Source of the DNA: a virus | Reading direction: 5' to 3' (one strand) | Length of the DNA: 45,521 bases | Virus record (IMG/VR): IMGVR_UViG_3300046656_000327 | Span: 1-45,521 of that record | Part shown: positions 15,508 to 24,228 of the stretch, in pieces | How the letters are laid out: each line of letters opens with the position of its first letter | Position numbering within the stretch: position 1 is the first letter of the stretch | Notes under the pieces: model-generated | What the model was told of the DNA's origin: nothing | Seen by the model: the letters and a program-made list of their open reading frames with translations, nothing else | The model's database searches: none | Made by a program: the position numbers and the translations under genes

Positions 15508-17358
15508 TTATGCGCCGAAGATCGGAATGTATCCCTGCGTCGAGCCGTCTGCCAGAAACACCGGGAGCCACGAGATCGGGCCTGCTGTACCCGAACCCGG
15601 CTTGTTAGTGGCGGTGAAAGTTGCTGTCTGCGCACCCGTAGTCGTCGCACCGTTGATCGCCATAACTCGGGCGTTGTTCTTGTAGAAATGTAGATTGTGG
15701 TTACTGAAACACCCAATAGCTAGGCCAGCAGCAAGCGGCGTGATGATGGCATCGACCGAGTGCGTGCTGTCGGAGAAATTCATCGCTGGGTTGCCGAACG
15801 TCGATCCAACGGTTTGAAACTGTAGCCCGAGCGCGCCTGCGGAGAACACTTGGAATTTGTAGTTGCCTGTGCCCTGATTGAACGCCGCACCAACAGTACC
15901 GCTAAGGCTAATCTGCAAAATACCGGTGTCGTTCCTGATGAGCGAGTTTGTGCCATCGTGGAAGATGCGCAGATCACTACTCGCGCCGAGACGAAGCTCT
16001 TGACTATCGTTCGGAAACGCGACGTGAGAGCCCAAACTGAAAGGCTGGATTGTTAGCGCCCCGAGCAGACCATTAAACGAGTCGTCGTCCGCCACGACAC
16101 CTAGCACGCCCGTATTGGCTAGGCGAATCTCCCATGTGCGGTCGCCGGTTGGAGCTGAAGTGTTCTGGAGCTGCCACTTCATTTGTCCAGCGAATACGTG
16201 GCGCAGGATGGCATTTCCAGTCAGCCGCAGGTTCCCGGGAGTATCGATGACGAGATCGCCCGTGTCGTTGTTGATCCACGAGTCGGTACCGTCATGGTAG
16301 AGGCGCAGGTCTTGGCTGACCCCAAGTTGAAGTTCTTGGTTATCCCCTAACAATCTGATCGCGGTGTTGTCAGTAGCATTGCCAAGTGAAACTACCGTTA
16401 CGCCTAGACCGGATCGCGTTGCACCGAAGACGTTACGCGCTGCCGTGAATGTGTCATTGATCGCGCGCAGTCCGAAACTGGTATCACTCCCGATAGCCTC
16501 CCAAGCACGAGCATCTACCGCCGCACTAGCAGTCACCCATACAAGCTGCGGTAGCCCAACCCGAAGCCCCGGCAAAACTCCCGTGGTAGTGACATTTGCT
16601 GATGCTCCGGCGAATACATGTTTGCCGGTCCACGTTGGTGCGAACGTCTGATCAATCGCGATATCGTTGGCGTTGACGGTGATGCCCGTACCCGCGCCGA
16701 CATCGAACGTACGATCCGCTGCCAGCGATCCACCACCCGTAAGTCCAGCACCTGCTGTCAACGTACGGGCGGGCTGCACGGAAGAATCCGCCAACAGCAG
16801 TGACGCGATCGAGGCGGCGCTCAGCGCAACATCGTTGGCGTTGACGGTGATGCCCGTACCCGCGCCGACATCGAACGTACGATCCGCCGCGAGTGATCCG
16901 CCACCTGTAAGTCCAGCACCTGCTGTCAACGTACGAGTTTGCAGCACGAGCGCGGGGATACTGGTGAGTTGGGACCAGTCAATAACCAGCGCCGCTTGGT
17001 GCTGCGTGACCATGACCTGCGTGATATCGCTCGTGCTGAGCTGATCGTTCACCCAATTCGTGCCATCGTATCGGAGGAAGTCTCCAGCAGCCGATCCTGT
17101 TAGGTCCCCGATGTTGGCAATCTGCGAGAGATCAGCGCCAACGACGGACTGCGCATTGCCCTTCAGGTCGATGAGCCCGAGGTCTAACAAGTCCTGAACT
17201 CGAATAAAAGAATTGAACAGGTCGGGCGTGCGACGTTGCCCGATCTCCATCGATTCCTTGAGTGCGACCAACGCAGCAGTGTGCACTGCCGGGTCATCCG
17301 TGATGACCGGTACGTTGGGGTACTTCCGGCTACCCTTCAGTCGAAGAGTGTTAGCCAT
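15508..17358 (-). CDS. Tail fibre protein with repeated beta modules
   Basis: The 616-aa product starts in a TAATG overlap with the preceding gene. After an N-terminal part of about 100 residues come two nearly identical 35-residue units (RTLTAGAGLTGGGSLAADR..., then VGAGTGITVNAND), a glycine-rich motif common in phage fibre shafts. Further on, the element D-L-R-(I/L)-(Y/F)-H-D-G-T-(D/N)-S occurs twice (LRLYHDGTDSWINND and LRIFHDGTNSLIRND), as in many fibre proteins that fold as trimeric beta structures. No C-terminal chaperone or enzymatic domain was recognised. It is probably the distal receptor-binding fibre; which host glycan it binds is unknown. Confidence 0.75.
   Translation of the reverse strand: MANTLRLKGSRKYPNVPVITDDPAVHTAALVALKESMEIGQRRTPDLFNSFIRVQDLLDLGLIDLKGNAQSVVGADLSQIANIGDLTGSAAGDFLRYDGTNWVNDQLSTSDITQVMVTQHQAALVIDWSQLTSIPALVLQTRTLTAGAGLTGGGSLAADRTFDVGAGTGITVNANDVALSAASIASLLLADSSVQPARTLTAGAGLTGGGSLAADRTFDVGAGTGITVNANDIAIDQTFAPTWTGKHVFAGASANVTTTGVLPGLRVGLPQLVWVTASAAVDARAWEAIGSDTSFGLRAINDTFTAARNVFGATRSGLGVTVVSLGNATDNTAIRLLGDNQELQLGVSQDLRLYHDGTDSWINNDTGDLVIDTPGNLRLTGNAILRHVFAGQMKWQLQNTSAPTGDRTWEIRLANTGVLGVVADDDSFNGLLGALTIQPFSLGSHVAFPNDSQELRLGASSDLRIFHDGTNSLIRNDTGILQISLSGTVGAAFNQGTGNYKFQVFSAGALGLQFQTVGSTFGNPAMNFSDSTHSVDAIITPLAAGLAIGCFSNHNLHFYKNNARVMAINGATTTGAQTATFTATNKPGSGTAGPISWLPVFLADGSTQGYIPIFGA
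16663..16767 (-). repeat. 105-bp tandem-type repeat in fibre gene, copy 1
   Basis: This segment is repeated with few mismatches at 16831-16935, 168 bp away. It encodes the LTAGAGLTGGG...GITVNAND unit of the tail fibre, so the protein repeat is recent enough to be visible at DNA level. The differences I see are mostly at third codon positions. Confidence 0.85.
16831..16935 (-). repeat. 105-bp tandem-type repeat in fibre gene, copy 2
   Basis: Second copy of the segment at 16663-16767. Both copies begin ATCGTTGGCGTTGACGGTGA and end ACGTACG on the plus strand. Recombination between the copies would remove exactly 168 bp (56 codons) and keep the fibre frame. Confidence 0.85.
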
Positions 17359-19190
17359 TAGACGCTCGCCAGTTCCTTACCGGTCTCGGCGATCGAAGCC
17401 GAGAACACTTCGGTGTTGCTGACCATCTCGAACTGATACACATCACGCTTGAATCCGATCGGCAGTCGCACCATGCCTTCGTTCTGCACGATGGTATCGA
17501 ACACGATCTCACCATCGGCATACATCGTGAATCGAACCGCTGACTGCTGAAACGCCATGAAGTCGAGTGGATAGAGCCCGTCACCACCCAGCGGCTGGAA
17601 GTTCTCGGGTTCGGTCCAGCCCGGCACGAGCCCAGCTCCCTGCACGCCGCAGAGTGGATGTCCATTCAGCGTGTTGAGGTCGTCCACGAGGAACCGCGCT
17701 TCGTTGTACGGCTGATAGTAGTCCTCGATGTCAGCCGACACGTCCGCGTCCTCGTCGTTGAACTTGATCTTCAGCGCGCCGAAGTTCACCGGCTTCGGCA
17801 TATGGAAGACCTTCGACTTCCAACGCCAGTACAGCCGCTCGGAGTCTTCCGGGTCCCACTCCCACGCACGATCGTCATACAGCAGGAACACGCGACCGTC
17901 ATACCGATCCGTCTCGATTCCTTCGACGTGCTGGAAACGATCCAGCTCGACGAGCTTCGCAGCGGGCTCGGTCGGATTGAAGATGAACCCGAAGCTAGGC
18001 TGATTGAAGGCGATGTACTGCATGCCGTAGCTAGCCGCGTAGATGTCGCGCGGGTTGTATCGACGCAGCCATTCTTCCTTCGTGAGCAGGTCCTGCGTGA
18101 TGATCCGTGGCGACGGGCCATTCACAAGCACGAGCCCATTGATGGACGCGTAGTACACGCCTGCGTCGGATGACACCATGCTGCGCCGGGACAGGCATGG
18201 CATGACCGCGTCGGTCTTCTGCGTCGTGAACGCAGCAGGTGTCACGCCATTGCCGATATATGGGTTCGACTTCGTGCCGATGATCAGTGAGTTCGCCCAC
18301 ACGGAGAGCCCGACGATCTCGAACTCGGTGCCGATCTCGTATTCCGCTGGCCACGCGTGCGCGCGAAACGGCTCACTGAATACGAGGCGTCGCCCAACCC
18401 AGCCGACTAGATAGCCGTTCGGCATGACGACGAAGCCTTCGAGGTCCGCTGGCGGTGGGATGAAGCTCGTCGACTCCAGCACGTTGTTGAGCGCGATCAC
18501 GTCATCGGTCGCGGTGTCGCTGTAATTCGTATCGCCGATGTTCACCTTCGCCACGAAGAAGAACAGCGTGCTGGCATTGCCCGGGACGGTGCGGTAGATG
18601 TTCTTGTGGGTGATCAGACGCTGTGAAGCGTCCGGGACCACCGTCTGCATCCCCGAGATATTCCACGTGCCTGCCAGTCCCGACTGCACGGCGCTCGGCG
18701 GCGAAGGTGCGCCTTCCTCCCCGTACGCGCTCACAAACGTGTACAGGTACGTCCGCTGCGTGTCATCGCCCGCTCCGGGGGAAGTCACCACCGGAGTCGC
18801 TGTCGGAGTAGGTACGCCGAGTAGATAGGGCGGAAGACCGTCGATGATCCGGTTCAGCGTGTTGTACATCGGCGGACCGTCGCCCGCCCAATAGTAGCGA
18901 TCGTGCACGTCGTTCACGAGCGGCGAACGGACGATATCCACGTTGCGCGAATCGAACGCCAGCCAGACTTCCTGCTCCTCTTCGTACTCCATGTAGGGAA
19001 TACGATAGGTGCGCCGCACCGTGAAGTATTGGCCGGTCAGGTCCTTGACCTCACGCGGCACACGAAAGCCTCGCGCCTCACCCGAGAGCAGCTTCGTGTT
19101 GCGGGCGGTCGTCGCTGACATCGCTGGCAGGAGCCGGTCCGACACTCGCGGAATCAACCCCATGAAGCCTTCGAGCTTGAGCGCGGTCAT
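17358..19190 (-). CDS. Tail nozzle / tail-tubular-B-like structural protein
   Basis: I chose the ATG at 19190, which makes an ATGA overlap with the glycosyltransferase stop, over the longer frame; this gives 610 aa. The protein is strand-rich throughout. It includes LEGFMGLIPRVSDRLLP near the start, a YLYTFVSAYGEEGAPSPPS segment near residue 150, and repeated propeller-like stretches such as GYLVGWVGRRLVFSEPF. This pattern recurs in large podovirus tail proteins encoded near adaptor and fibre genes. By size and place it may form the tail nozzle (role of T7 gp12). I see no enzymatic motif. The structural role is fairly sure, the exact part inferred. Confidence 0.6.
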   Translation of the reverse strand: MTALKLEGFMGLIPRVSDRLLPAMSATTARNTKLLSGEARGFRVPREVKDLTGQYFTVRRTYRIPYMEYEEEQEVWLAFDSRNVDIVRSPLVNDVHDRYYWAGDGPPMYNTLNRIIDGLPPYLLGVPTPTATPVVTSPGAGDDTQRTYLYTFVSAYGEEGAPSPPSAVQSGLAGTWNISGMQTVVPDASQRLITHKNIYRTVPGNASTLFFFVAKVNIGDTNYSDTATDDVIALNNVLESTSFIPPPADLEGFVVMPNGYLVGWVGRRLVFSEPFRAHAWPAEYEIGTEFEIVGLSVWANSLIIGTKSNPYIGNGVTPAAFTTQKTDAVMPCLSRRSMVSSDAGVYYASINGLVLVNGPSPRIITQDLLTKEEWLRRYNPRDIYAASYGMQYIAFNQPSFGFIFNPTEPAAKLVELDRFQHVEGIETDRYDGRVFLLYDDRAWEWDPEDSERLYWRWKSKVFHMPKPVNFGALKIKFNDEDADVSADIEDYYQPYNEARFLVDDLNTLNGHPLCGVQGAGLVPGWTEPENFQPLGGDGLYPLDFMAFQQSAVRFTMYADGEIVFDTIVQNEGMVRLPIGFKRDVYQFEMVSNTEVFSASIAETGKELASV

Positions 19191-19891
19191 GTACGAACCT
19201 CGGGGTAGTGAGCCTTGATCCACGGGAAACGTACTTTCGCCGCGTCCATCCACGGTTTTTCGGGTCCGCCGAAACTAACAAGCCTCGTACCCTTCGGGAG
19301 CGGAGTGGGTCTGTAATCAGCCTTAGGGCAGAACATCCCATCTTTCTCGGTCCACGAAGCGATGTTGCGCGGTAGGATGCAATTCAGCCAGCCCTGATCC
19401 GACTGCTGCTTGCTCTTGGCGATCAGCTCGTAGGGTGACACAAACGGGTCGAAAGCGTCCCATACGAACTTGTGCGTCCCCGTACTGAGTAGATAGGCTC
19501 CACCAAGGATAATCCCATTGGTGTTACGCCAGACGACCAAGTCTTCCTCACGCTCCAGCAGTGGCGTGATGTCGCCGCAGAGAAGCGAATCGATGTCGAG
19601 CGAAAGGATGCGGTCTCCTAACACCTTCGCTTCGGCACTGAAGTTCCACAGACGCCGATAACAACGCGGATACCGCTTATCCGATGACGGGACCGGGCCA
19701 TCCCCCCGCACGGGCGCAGGAATCACCGTGATGCTCGGGTCGAGCCCGGCTGGCATGTCGGTCACGCAAACGATTCGGTATGGGACGTGGCAGTGCTTCG
19801 CTAGCATCGGGAGCTGAGCATTCACATGCTCGGCACGATAGCTGCGCTCACAGTGCTGGTCCGCATACAGCCAGTAGACGATGGAGATCAT
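19187..19891 (-). CDS. GT8-like glycosyltransferase inside the tail operon
   Basis: The 234-aa product begins MISIVYWLYADQHCERSY and contains AEHVNAQLPML, YRRLWNFSAEA, the DxD-type SLDIDSLLCGD (D99, D101) that would bind a metal and nucleotide sugar, and SDQGWLN. These elements occur in the same order and spacing as in the two glycosyltransferases at 31399-32109 and 32102-32797, so the three are paralogues. It is fused into the tail operon by ATGA overlaps on both sides, so it is co-translated with virion proteins. Its likely job is to transfer a sugar to a virion protein or host surface glycan; the acceptor is unknown. It has no membrane segment and would act in the cytoplasm. Confidence 0.75.
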   Translation of the reverse strand: MISIVYWLYADQHCERSYRAEHVNAQLPMLAKHCHVPYRIVCVTDMPAGLDPSITVIPAPVRGDGPVPSSDKRYPRCYRRLWNFSAEAKVLGDRILSLDIDSLLCGDITPLLEREEDLVVWRNTNGIILGGAYLLSTGTHKFVWDAFDPFVSPYELIAKSKQQSDQGWLNCILPRNIASWTEKDGMFCPKADYRPTPLPKGTRLVSFGGPEKPWMDAAKVRFPWIKAHYPEVRT

Positions 19892-21024
19892 TCAAAAACC
19901 TGAGCCACCGTGAGATCGCCGGTAGCCAGAATGTCTTCGACGCCGGTCGCACGAATCTCGATGCGCCAGACTCCGGTTCGCGGCGTATCGTCGAACACCC
20001 CGATATAACTCCAGCCGCGTTCCACGTCCATGATCAGCCACTCATCGATGTTGTCTCCAGACATCGGAGCGTCGCCAGAGAGCACGGTGAGTCGAATCTC
20101 GTAGTTGCCGGGCGCGAGTGTCTCCGTACTCCCCTGCCACCATTCGTTCTCAATGAACGTGCCGTAGTTACGGAACGACATCGGGTCTCCGCCCGGATCG
20201 AGCGAATCACTATCTACTTCGAAGAAGTACCCATTGCCACCGCCACCGACCCATAGCTGGCCGAGTGGAGCGAAGTCGCCGTTGCCGAACGAGATATTGA
20301 GCAGTGGCTCCTGTGAGCCCGAACCGTTCGCGCCACCCGAGTTGATCGTGTGATTCCCGAAGTTGAGGATCGCCGGGGTTGGCACGCCGCTCCCGATGGG
20401 GCCGATGGCGATGAGCAGGAACAGCCCGTCAGCAGGATTTCCTTCGTGGGTAGTTAGCTGGATGAACGTGGCAGTCTGTGACATTGCCTGAACAGAGGCG
20501 ATAAGTCCCGGCGTGCCAGTAGTCGCAACGACAATGGGAGTGTCAGAGAAATAGTTCTCGACGAACTCGATCATATAGAACCCGGGCGTGCCGCAGTCCC
20601 ATGAGATGTTGGCGATGCCAGCGTTCGGTGCACCGCCCAAGAAACCGGTTGCCTCAATCTGCCCGCGCGCAGTGATCTCGGTTGGGGTGTACCCACCGCC
20701 GCCGCCACTCTCTTCGAGATGCTCCATCGTCCCGGCAGTATTGCGATGAGCAACGATCACACCAGCCGCCCACGCGATAGCCGTCGTGTTCTCCTGCCCG
20801 CGCTCAACTGTCAGTACACCATCGGCGCGAGCCGTGCAGTTGCAGACTTCACGGACACCGGTAGTTGGGTCTTCGATCGTGACCTTGAAGATTTCGTCCA
20901 CAGCAGGTGAGGGGAAGTCTTCGAAGTGATCGGCAATCTGCAACGCCACGGTGTCCTCGGCAAGGTCACTCGCGAGCGTCGTGCGCGCGTCATTGGCGTA
21001 CAGATGTGTGCGGGAATCAGCCAT
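19888..21024 (-). CDS. Tail fibre/spike-like protein sharing N-terminal domain with next gene
   Basis: The 378-aa product has an N-terminal domain of about 95 residues (ANDARTTLASDLAEDTVALQ..., VDEIFKVTIEDPTTGVREV, LTVERGQENTTAIAW) that clearly matches the start of the collar-domain protein encoded at 21026-22123. A glycine stretch (SGGGGGYTP) links it to an unrelated, strand-rich C-terminal region with a second glycine-rich part (NSGGANGSGSQ, WVGGGGNGYFF). The shared N-terminus is best read as the virion attachment module, with the distal part binding receptor or glycan. The last 80 residues (TETLAPGNYEIRLTVLSG onward) look like a small beta-sandwich. It could be a second receptor-binding protein. 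Confidence 0.65.
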   Translation of the reverse strand: MADSRTHLYANDARTTLASDLAEDTVALQIADHFEDFPSPAVDEIFKVTIEDPTTGVREVCNCTARADGVLTVERGQENTTAIAWAAGVIVAHRNTAGTMEHLEESGGGGGYTPTEITARGQIEATGFLGGAPNAGIANISWDCGTPGFYMIEFVENYFSDTPIVVATTGTPGLIASVQAMSQTATFIQLTTHEGNPADGLFLLIAIGPIGSGVPTPAILNFGNHTINSGGANGSGSQEPLLNISFGNGDFAPLGQLWVGGGGNGYFFEVDSDSLDPGGDPMSFRNYGTFIENEWWQGSTETLAPGNYEIRLTVLSGDAPMSGDNIDEWLIMDVERGWSYIGVFDDTPRTGVWRIEIRATGVEDILATGDLTVAQVFE

Positions 21025-21025
21025 G

Positions 21026-22123
21026 TCACACCACCAGCGGAATCTTCATGACGTAGTAGAGCATCTTGTAAGGCGGGATCGTCGCCACCGCACCGAGCGT
21101 GTGGTTGTGATCCGTAACCGCCGAGATGGAGTGCGCGTGCGCCGCGCCGCCTACCTGACCAGTCTCCTCGATCAGATCATTACCACCGACGGTCTCCTGC
21201 CGATACGCATAGGTGTTGGAGTCAGCGTTGCCTGCCACACCGCGCGCAGGGCCGATGCCGCTGTTGCCGAAGTTCTCCATCTGGCCGGGGCCGTTTGAGC
21301 CCGCCTCCCACACGTACAGCCTGTGTGAGTGCAGCGGGATGTTAGTTTCATCCAGCGTGGTCTCGCCCGTCGAGCCACCGTGATCGTGCGCGCCAGCCGC
21401 TCCGATCGAGGGAGTTGCGCTCGCTGCGCCGCCGGTGCCGCCGATGTCACCGTTGACGGTGGCACCACGAACAAACAACCCGCGAAGGTCGGGAGTGCCG
21501 TTGCTGCCGTTGCAGATCGCCCATCCCGCAGGAAGGTCACCCGAGACGCCATACCACATCGTGATCATGCCATTCGGGATCGCGAGCGCCGCGACGTTAT
21601 CACCGGTCACGAGGATCGTCGCTCCACCAGCGGTGGCACGCGTGCCGTCGTTGGGGACCAGAACCTCGTTAGACGCGTCATCGACCGTGCCACGCATGGC
21701 GACGCCGACAAGCTGACCACCGGTCATCGTCGAGTCTTGGATGTCCGCGTTCTGTAGCTCGTTGCCATCCATGTCGAGATCGCCGGACATGGAGTCGCCA
21801 CCGCGACGGATGAATTCCTCCATGATGACCCGGGTCAGGCGTGCATCCACGCGCGTGAGCCCACCGGTCCACGACTGCGCGCTGGTGCCGTCCTGCCCGC
21901 GTCCGCCTGTCGGCACCGTGAGTAGATCGGTCGAGCGCTCCGTGATCTTCACGATCTCGCGGTCGCCATTCGAGTTCACGAGCGTGACGTAGAAATACTC
22001 ATCCACGCCGGGGTTTGGATAGAGCGTGCCGTATCCGTTCGCGACCTGAATGGTCAGATCGGTGTCGGAGATGCTGGCAGCCAGCAACGCCGTAGCGTTG
22101 TTAGCGAACAGTAGATTGGGCAT
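21026..22123 (-). CDS. Tail fibre protein with phage tail-collar domain
   Basis: The start overlaps the previous stop as TAATG. The first 90 residues are the shared attachment domain. A RGGDSMSGDLDMDGNEL element near 108-122 is a common fibre motif. At about 183-222 comes the signature of the phage tail collar domain: IPNGMITMWYG, LPAGWAICNGSNGTPDLRGLFVRG. The His-rich end (HDHGG, HAHSISAVTDHNH, then PPYKMLYYVMKI) is typical for collar proteins whose trimers bind metal ions along the shaft. It is a receptor-binding or fibre-tip component of the virion. Confidence 0.85.
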   Translation of the reverse strand: MPNLLFANNATALLAASISDTDLTIQVANGYGTLYPNPGVDEYFYVTLVNSNGDREIVKITERSTDLLTVPTGGRGQDGTSAQSWTGGLTRVDARLTRVIMEEFIRRGGDSMSGDLDMDGNELQNADIQDSTMTGGQLVGVAMRGTVDDASNEVLVPNDGTRATAGGATILVTGDNVAALAIPNGMITMWYGVSGDLPAGWAICNGSNGTPDLRGLFVRGATVNGDIGGTGGAASATPSIGAAGAHDHGGSTGETTLDETNIPLHSHRLYVWEAGSNGPGQMENFGNSGIGPARGVAGNADSNTYAYRQETVGGNDLIEETGQVGGAAHAHSISAVTDHNHTLGAVATIPPYKMLYYVMKIPLVV

Positions 22124-22419
22124 TACTCATCCTCCTCAACGTCGAATTCCACGGTGTCCTGCTTGATTTGACTTCCGTTGGTCGTGATCGTGAACTCGAT
22201 CAGATAGGTCTGTCCGTCCTCACCGCCTTGGGCGAAGTATGCGAAAATCTTTCCTGCGGGATCGATCACGATGTCGTCGACCACGAACGGTGTACCCGTC
22301 GCCGGACTGACCTCCGCAGTCACATCCGTGATCAGCTCCCCGCCTTCGAGGAAGTCCGTGTAGTCGAAGCCCTTCTTGCGGCGTTCACCCGGCTGTTGCC
22401 GGTAGCGACCGAGCATCAT
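22123..22419 (-). CDS. Fibre-tail adaptor-like protein
   Basis: This 98-aa acidic protein has a basic start (MMLGRYRQQPGERRKKG), then FDYTDFLEGGELITDVTAEVS and a series of short strands ending in a run of acidic residues. Small proteins with the D-x-x-x-F/W-L-x-x-G-E-x-I-x-x pattern are often annotated as phage fibre-tail adaptors. Its place between adaptor-like genes and the two fibre genes agrees. The start overlaps the upstream stop by ATGA. Confidence 0.55.
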   Translation of the reverse strand: MMLGRYRQQPGERRKKGFDYTDFLEGGELITDVTAEVSPATGTPFVVDDIVIDPAGKIFAYFAQGGEDGQTYLIEFTITTNGSQIKQDTVEFDVEEDE

Positions 22420-22667
22420 GGTTTCACCTGTCTGCTAACTGGTACGAGTAGCTCACTTCTCCCGGGTCTCGGGAAAGGCGCTTCTGTCACACCGGAAAAC
22501 TGCTCCTTGATTCGCAGCCTGCCACCGATGTATGAATCGAAAACTTCCGAGTCCGCGGTGGGAGTGATTGTTAGGACCCCCATACCACCGAACCCGTTGT
22601 ACGTCGAGACGTTGAATCCCACGACGTTGAACGCGTCATCAAACAATGTGAGGACTGGCCCGCTCAT
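22416..22667 (-). CDS. Hypothetical 83-aa virion-type protein
   Basis: It is translationally coupled on both sides (ATGA overlaps). The sequence is strand-rich (VLTLFDDAFNVVGFNVSTYN, GVLTITPTADSEVF) with no charged helix or membrane segment. I do not recognise a family. The strict overlap with structural neighbours suggests a minor tail component. Confidence 0.6.
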   Translation of the reverse strand: MSGPVLTLFDDAFNVVGFNVSTYNGFGGMGVLTITPTADSEVFDSYIGGRLRIKEQFSGVTEAPFPRPGRSELLVPVSRQVKP

Positions 22668-23074
22668 AGACGGAAGAACCCTCCACCTTCCACGTTCGGA
22701 TAGATGAAGTAGTCGAGTCCCAGCGGCTTGAATCGCTGCGTCACCAAGTCTTCCTCACCTAGATAGGCCACGAGCACCGAAGTGTTCTCAATGCCACTAT
22801 CCTTGAAGATCAGTGCCTGTGTGATGAACCGACTGTCAAACAGGAACGGGAACTTCGCGTGGGTGCCAGAACACACTCCATCGGTCGCGGTGCGCCCATT
22901 GATCTCTTCGCTGATCGCAATCCGAACACCTGCTGAGATATCACTCAGGAACTGCGCATCGAAGTCCGGCACGAAGCTCTCGGGCAGGAACATCGCCCGG
23001 TAGACACCGGTCGTCCAGTCGAGCTGCGCCGTCGCGAAGAGTTCGCGTGCGTAGTTGAATAGGCGGCTCTGCAC
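22664..23074 (-). CDS. Hypothetical 136-aa tail/head-completion protein
   Basis: GTG start at 23074, four bases after the upstream stop. The protein opens with a helix (MQSRLFNYARELFATA), then DWTTGVYRAMFLPESFVPD, a LSDISAGVRIAISEE element and strand-rich sequence ending YPNVEGGGFFRL. Proteins of this size with a DW-x-x-x-x-Y-x-A-x-F-x-P pattern are common among podovirus and siphovirus head-tail genes of unknown function. Context places it with the adaptor set. Confidence 0.6.
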   Translation of the reverse strand: MQSRLFNYARELFATAQLDWTTGVYRAMFLPESFVPDFDAQFLSDISAGVRIAISEEINGRTATDGVCSGTHAKFPFLFDSRFITQALIFKDSGIENTSVLVAYLGEEDLVTQRFKPLGLDYFIYPNVEGGGFFRL

Positions 23075-23077
23075 GGC

Positions 23078-23749
23078 TCACTTCCCGAACGATGGATAGG
23101 TCCACGACGGCGTACTCGAAAAGTTTCCTTTCGCCAATGCCGCGTAGCGGCCGATCGCCGAACGGAATCGGCCTAGGTGATACTGCGCCCGGACCGAGTC
23201 GGTGTACGGCTTCGCGGGTTGCGAGAAGAGACGACCGAGCGCTCCGTCGAGGATCGCGTCGTAGAAGTGCGTGGACGCGATGCGCGGGAGATGCGTGACT
23301 GTTTGCTTGGGTGTAAGGGCCACATAAAATGTCAGTGCGTCGTTGATGGTTTCGTTGGACTTCGGCCACAGCCGAACCTGATCCGGCGTCTCCAAGAAAA
23401 AAGCTTTCGGCTTCTCTGCAGTGGGCTCGACTCCGGCCGGACGGCGGATCATCTTGCGCAGCGGAGTCCCTAACAACTCAACGCTGAACACCTGAACGAT
23501 GTCCGCGTACGCATCGTAGGGCGACATGTAGTAGCGCCGCTTGTCCACCATGAGCTTGCGTGGGCCAATGACCACGCGCCACGCTGCCGACAGCTCGAAG
23601 AATTCGCGACAGGCAAGGATGACGGCTCGCTTGCGCACCTTCGGTAAGCAGCCGGGGGTCTCGGGGAGCATGTCACGAAGCCACGTCGTGATCTTCGTAT
23701 CCATCTCATGCCCGGAACCTTCGACAGAAATGTTGTTAGTCGTACTCAC
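23078..23749 (-). CDS. Tail-tubular-A-like adaptor protein
   Basis: The GTG at 23749 overlaps the upstream stop (GTGA) and gives 223 aa; an ATG 15 codons later is an alternative. The helical first half (KRAVILACREFFELSAAWRV) and the strand MSPYDAYADIVQVFSVEL resemble adaptor or head-to-tail proteins (T7 gp11-like tubular A) of podoviruses. The later part (FYDAILDGALGRLFSQPAKPYTD followed by a long helix, AQYHLGRFRSAIGRY) is the hallmark arrangement of these adaptors. It would form the ring joining the portal to the nozzle. Confidence 0.65.
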   Translation of the reverse strand: MSTTNNISVEGSGHEMDTKITTWLRDMLPETPGCLPKVRKRAVILACREFFELSAAWRVVIGPRKLMVDKRRYYMSPYDAYADIVQVFSVELLGTPLRKMIRRPAGVEPTAEKPKAFFLETPDQVRLWPKSNETINDALTFYVALTPKQTVTHLPRIASTHFYDAILDGALGRLFSQPAKPYTDSVRAQYHLGRFRSAIGRYAALAKGNFSSTPSWTYPSFGK

Positions 23750-24159
23750 AGCGACACCACCATGGATTTGAATTGACCCATGAGCATCGCCGCGCGCCCG
23801 TCTTCGGTGTATTCATCGTCCACCAGCTCAGCGCTGGATGAGACCCAATACACGAGCGGCGCGAAGAACATCTTGTCGATGTTGAAGTCGGCGGTGAGGG
23901 CGATCTGCCCATCTTCGTCAGCGTCGAACTCGTCCGTATCGTCGTCCGGGTCCGAGTCGGTCACGACGACCTCAGGGACGACAACGTCATCGACGCCATC
24001 AAACAACTCCCAAAAAGCATCGGGCCGCAGACGCCGAAGCTCCTGCAGCCCTCGATTCAAAATCGCAAGGAGAACTACGTCCGTGTATCGCTCAGGACTG
24101 TTGGAGTCCTTGAGGATCACACGAGACTCGTCGAGCACATTCTGCCACGTCTTCGCCAT
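23746..24159 (-). CDS. Head-tail connector/adaptor-like protein (137 aa)
   Basis: It is the first gene after the terminator that follows the capsid gene, with an AGGGGG site seven bases from the ATG. The N-terminus (WQNVLDESRVILKDSNSPERYTDVVLLAILNRGLQELRRLRPDAF) has the helical pattern of phage adaptor proteins. It is followed by a very acidic loop (DSDPDDDTDEFDADEDG) and a C-terminal helical pair. It overlaps the next adaptor gene by GTGA. A role in sealing the portal is inferred from fold pattern and order. Confidence 0.6.
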   Translation of the reverse strand: MAKTWQNVLDESRVILKDSNSPERYTDVVLLAILNRGLQELRRLRPDAFWELFDGVDDVVVPEVVVTDSDPDDDTDEFDADEDGQIALTADFNIDKMFFAPLVYWVSSSAELVDDEYTEDGRAAMLMGQFKSMVVSL

Positions 24160-24173
24160 GTCGCCCCCTATAA

Positions 24174-24206
24174 AAGCCCCGCAGAGTAGTTAGCTCTGCG
24201 GGGCTT
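24174..24206 (-). terminator. Rho-independent terminator after the capsid gene
   Basis: A perfect 13-bp stem (AAGCCCCGCAGAG paired with CTCTGCGGGGCTT) has a 7-nt loop and is followed on the minus strand by TTTTATA. There is no matching T-run on the plus side, so it works leftward, just after the capsid stop. It should cut transcription between the head genes and the tail genes while allowing some read-through, giving more capsid than tail protein. Confidence 0.92.
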
Positions 24207-24228
24207 GGTCGGACTGACCCTTGAGGGA

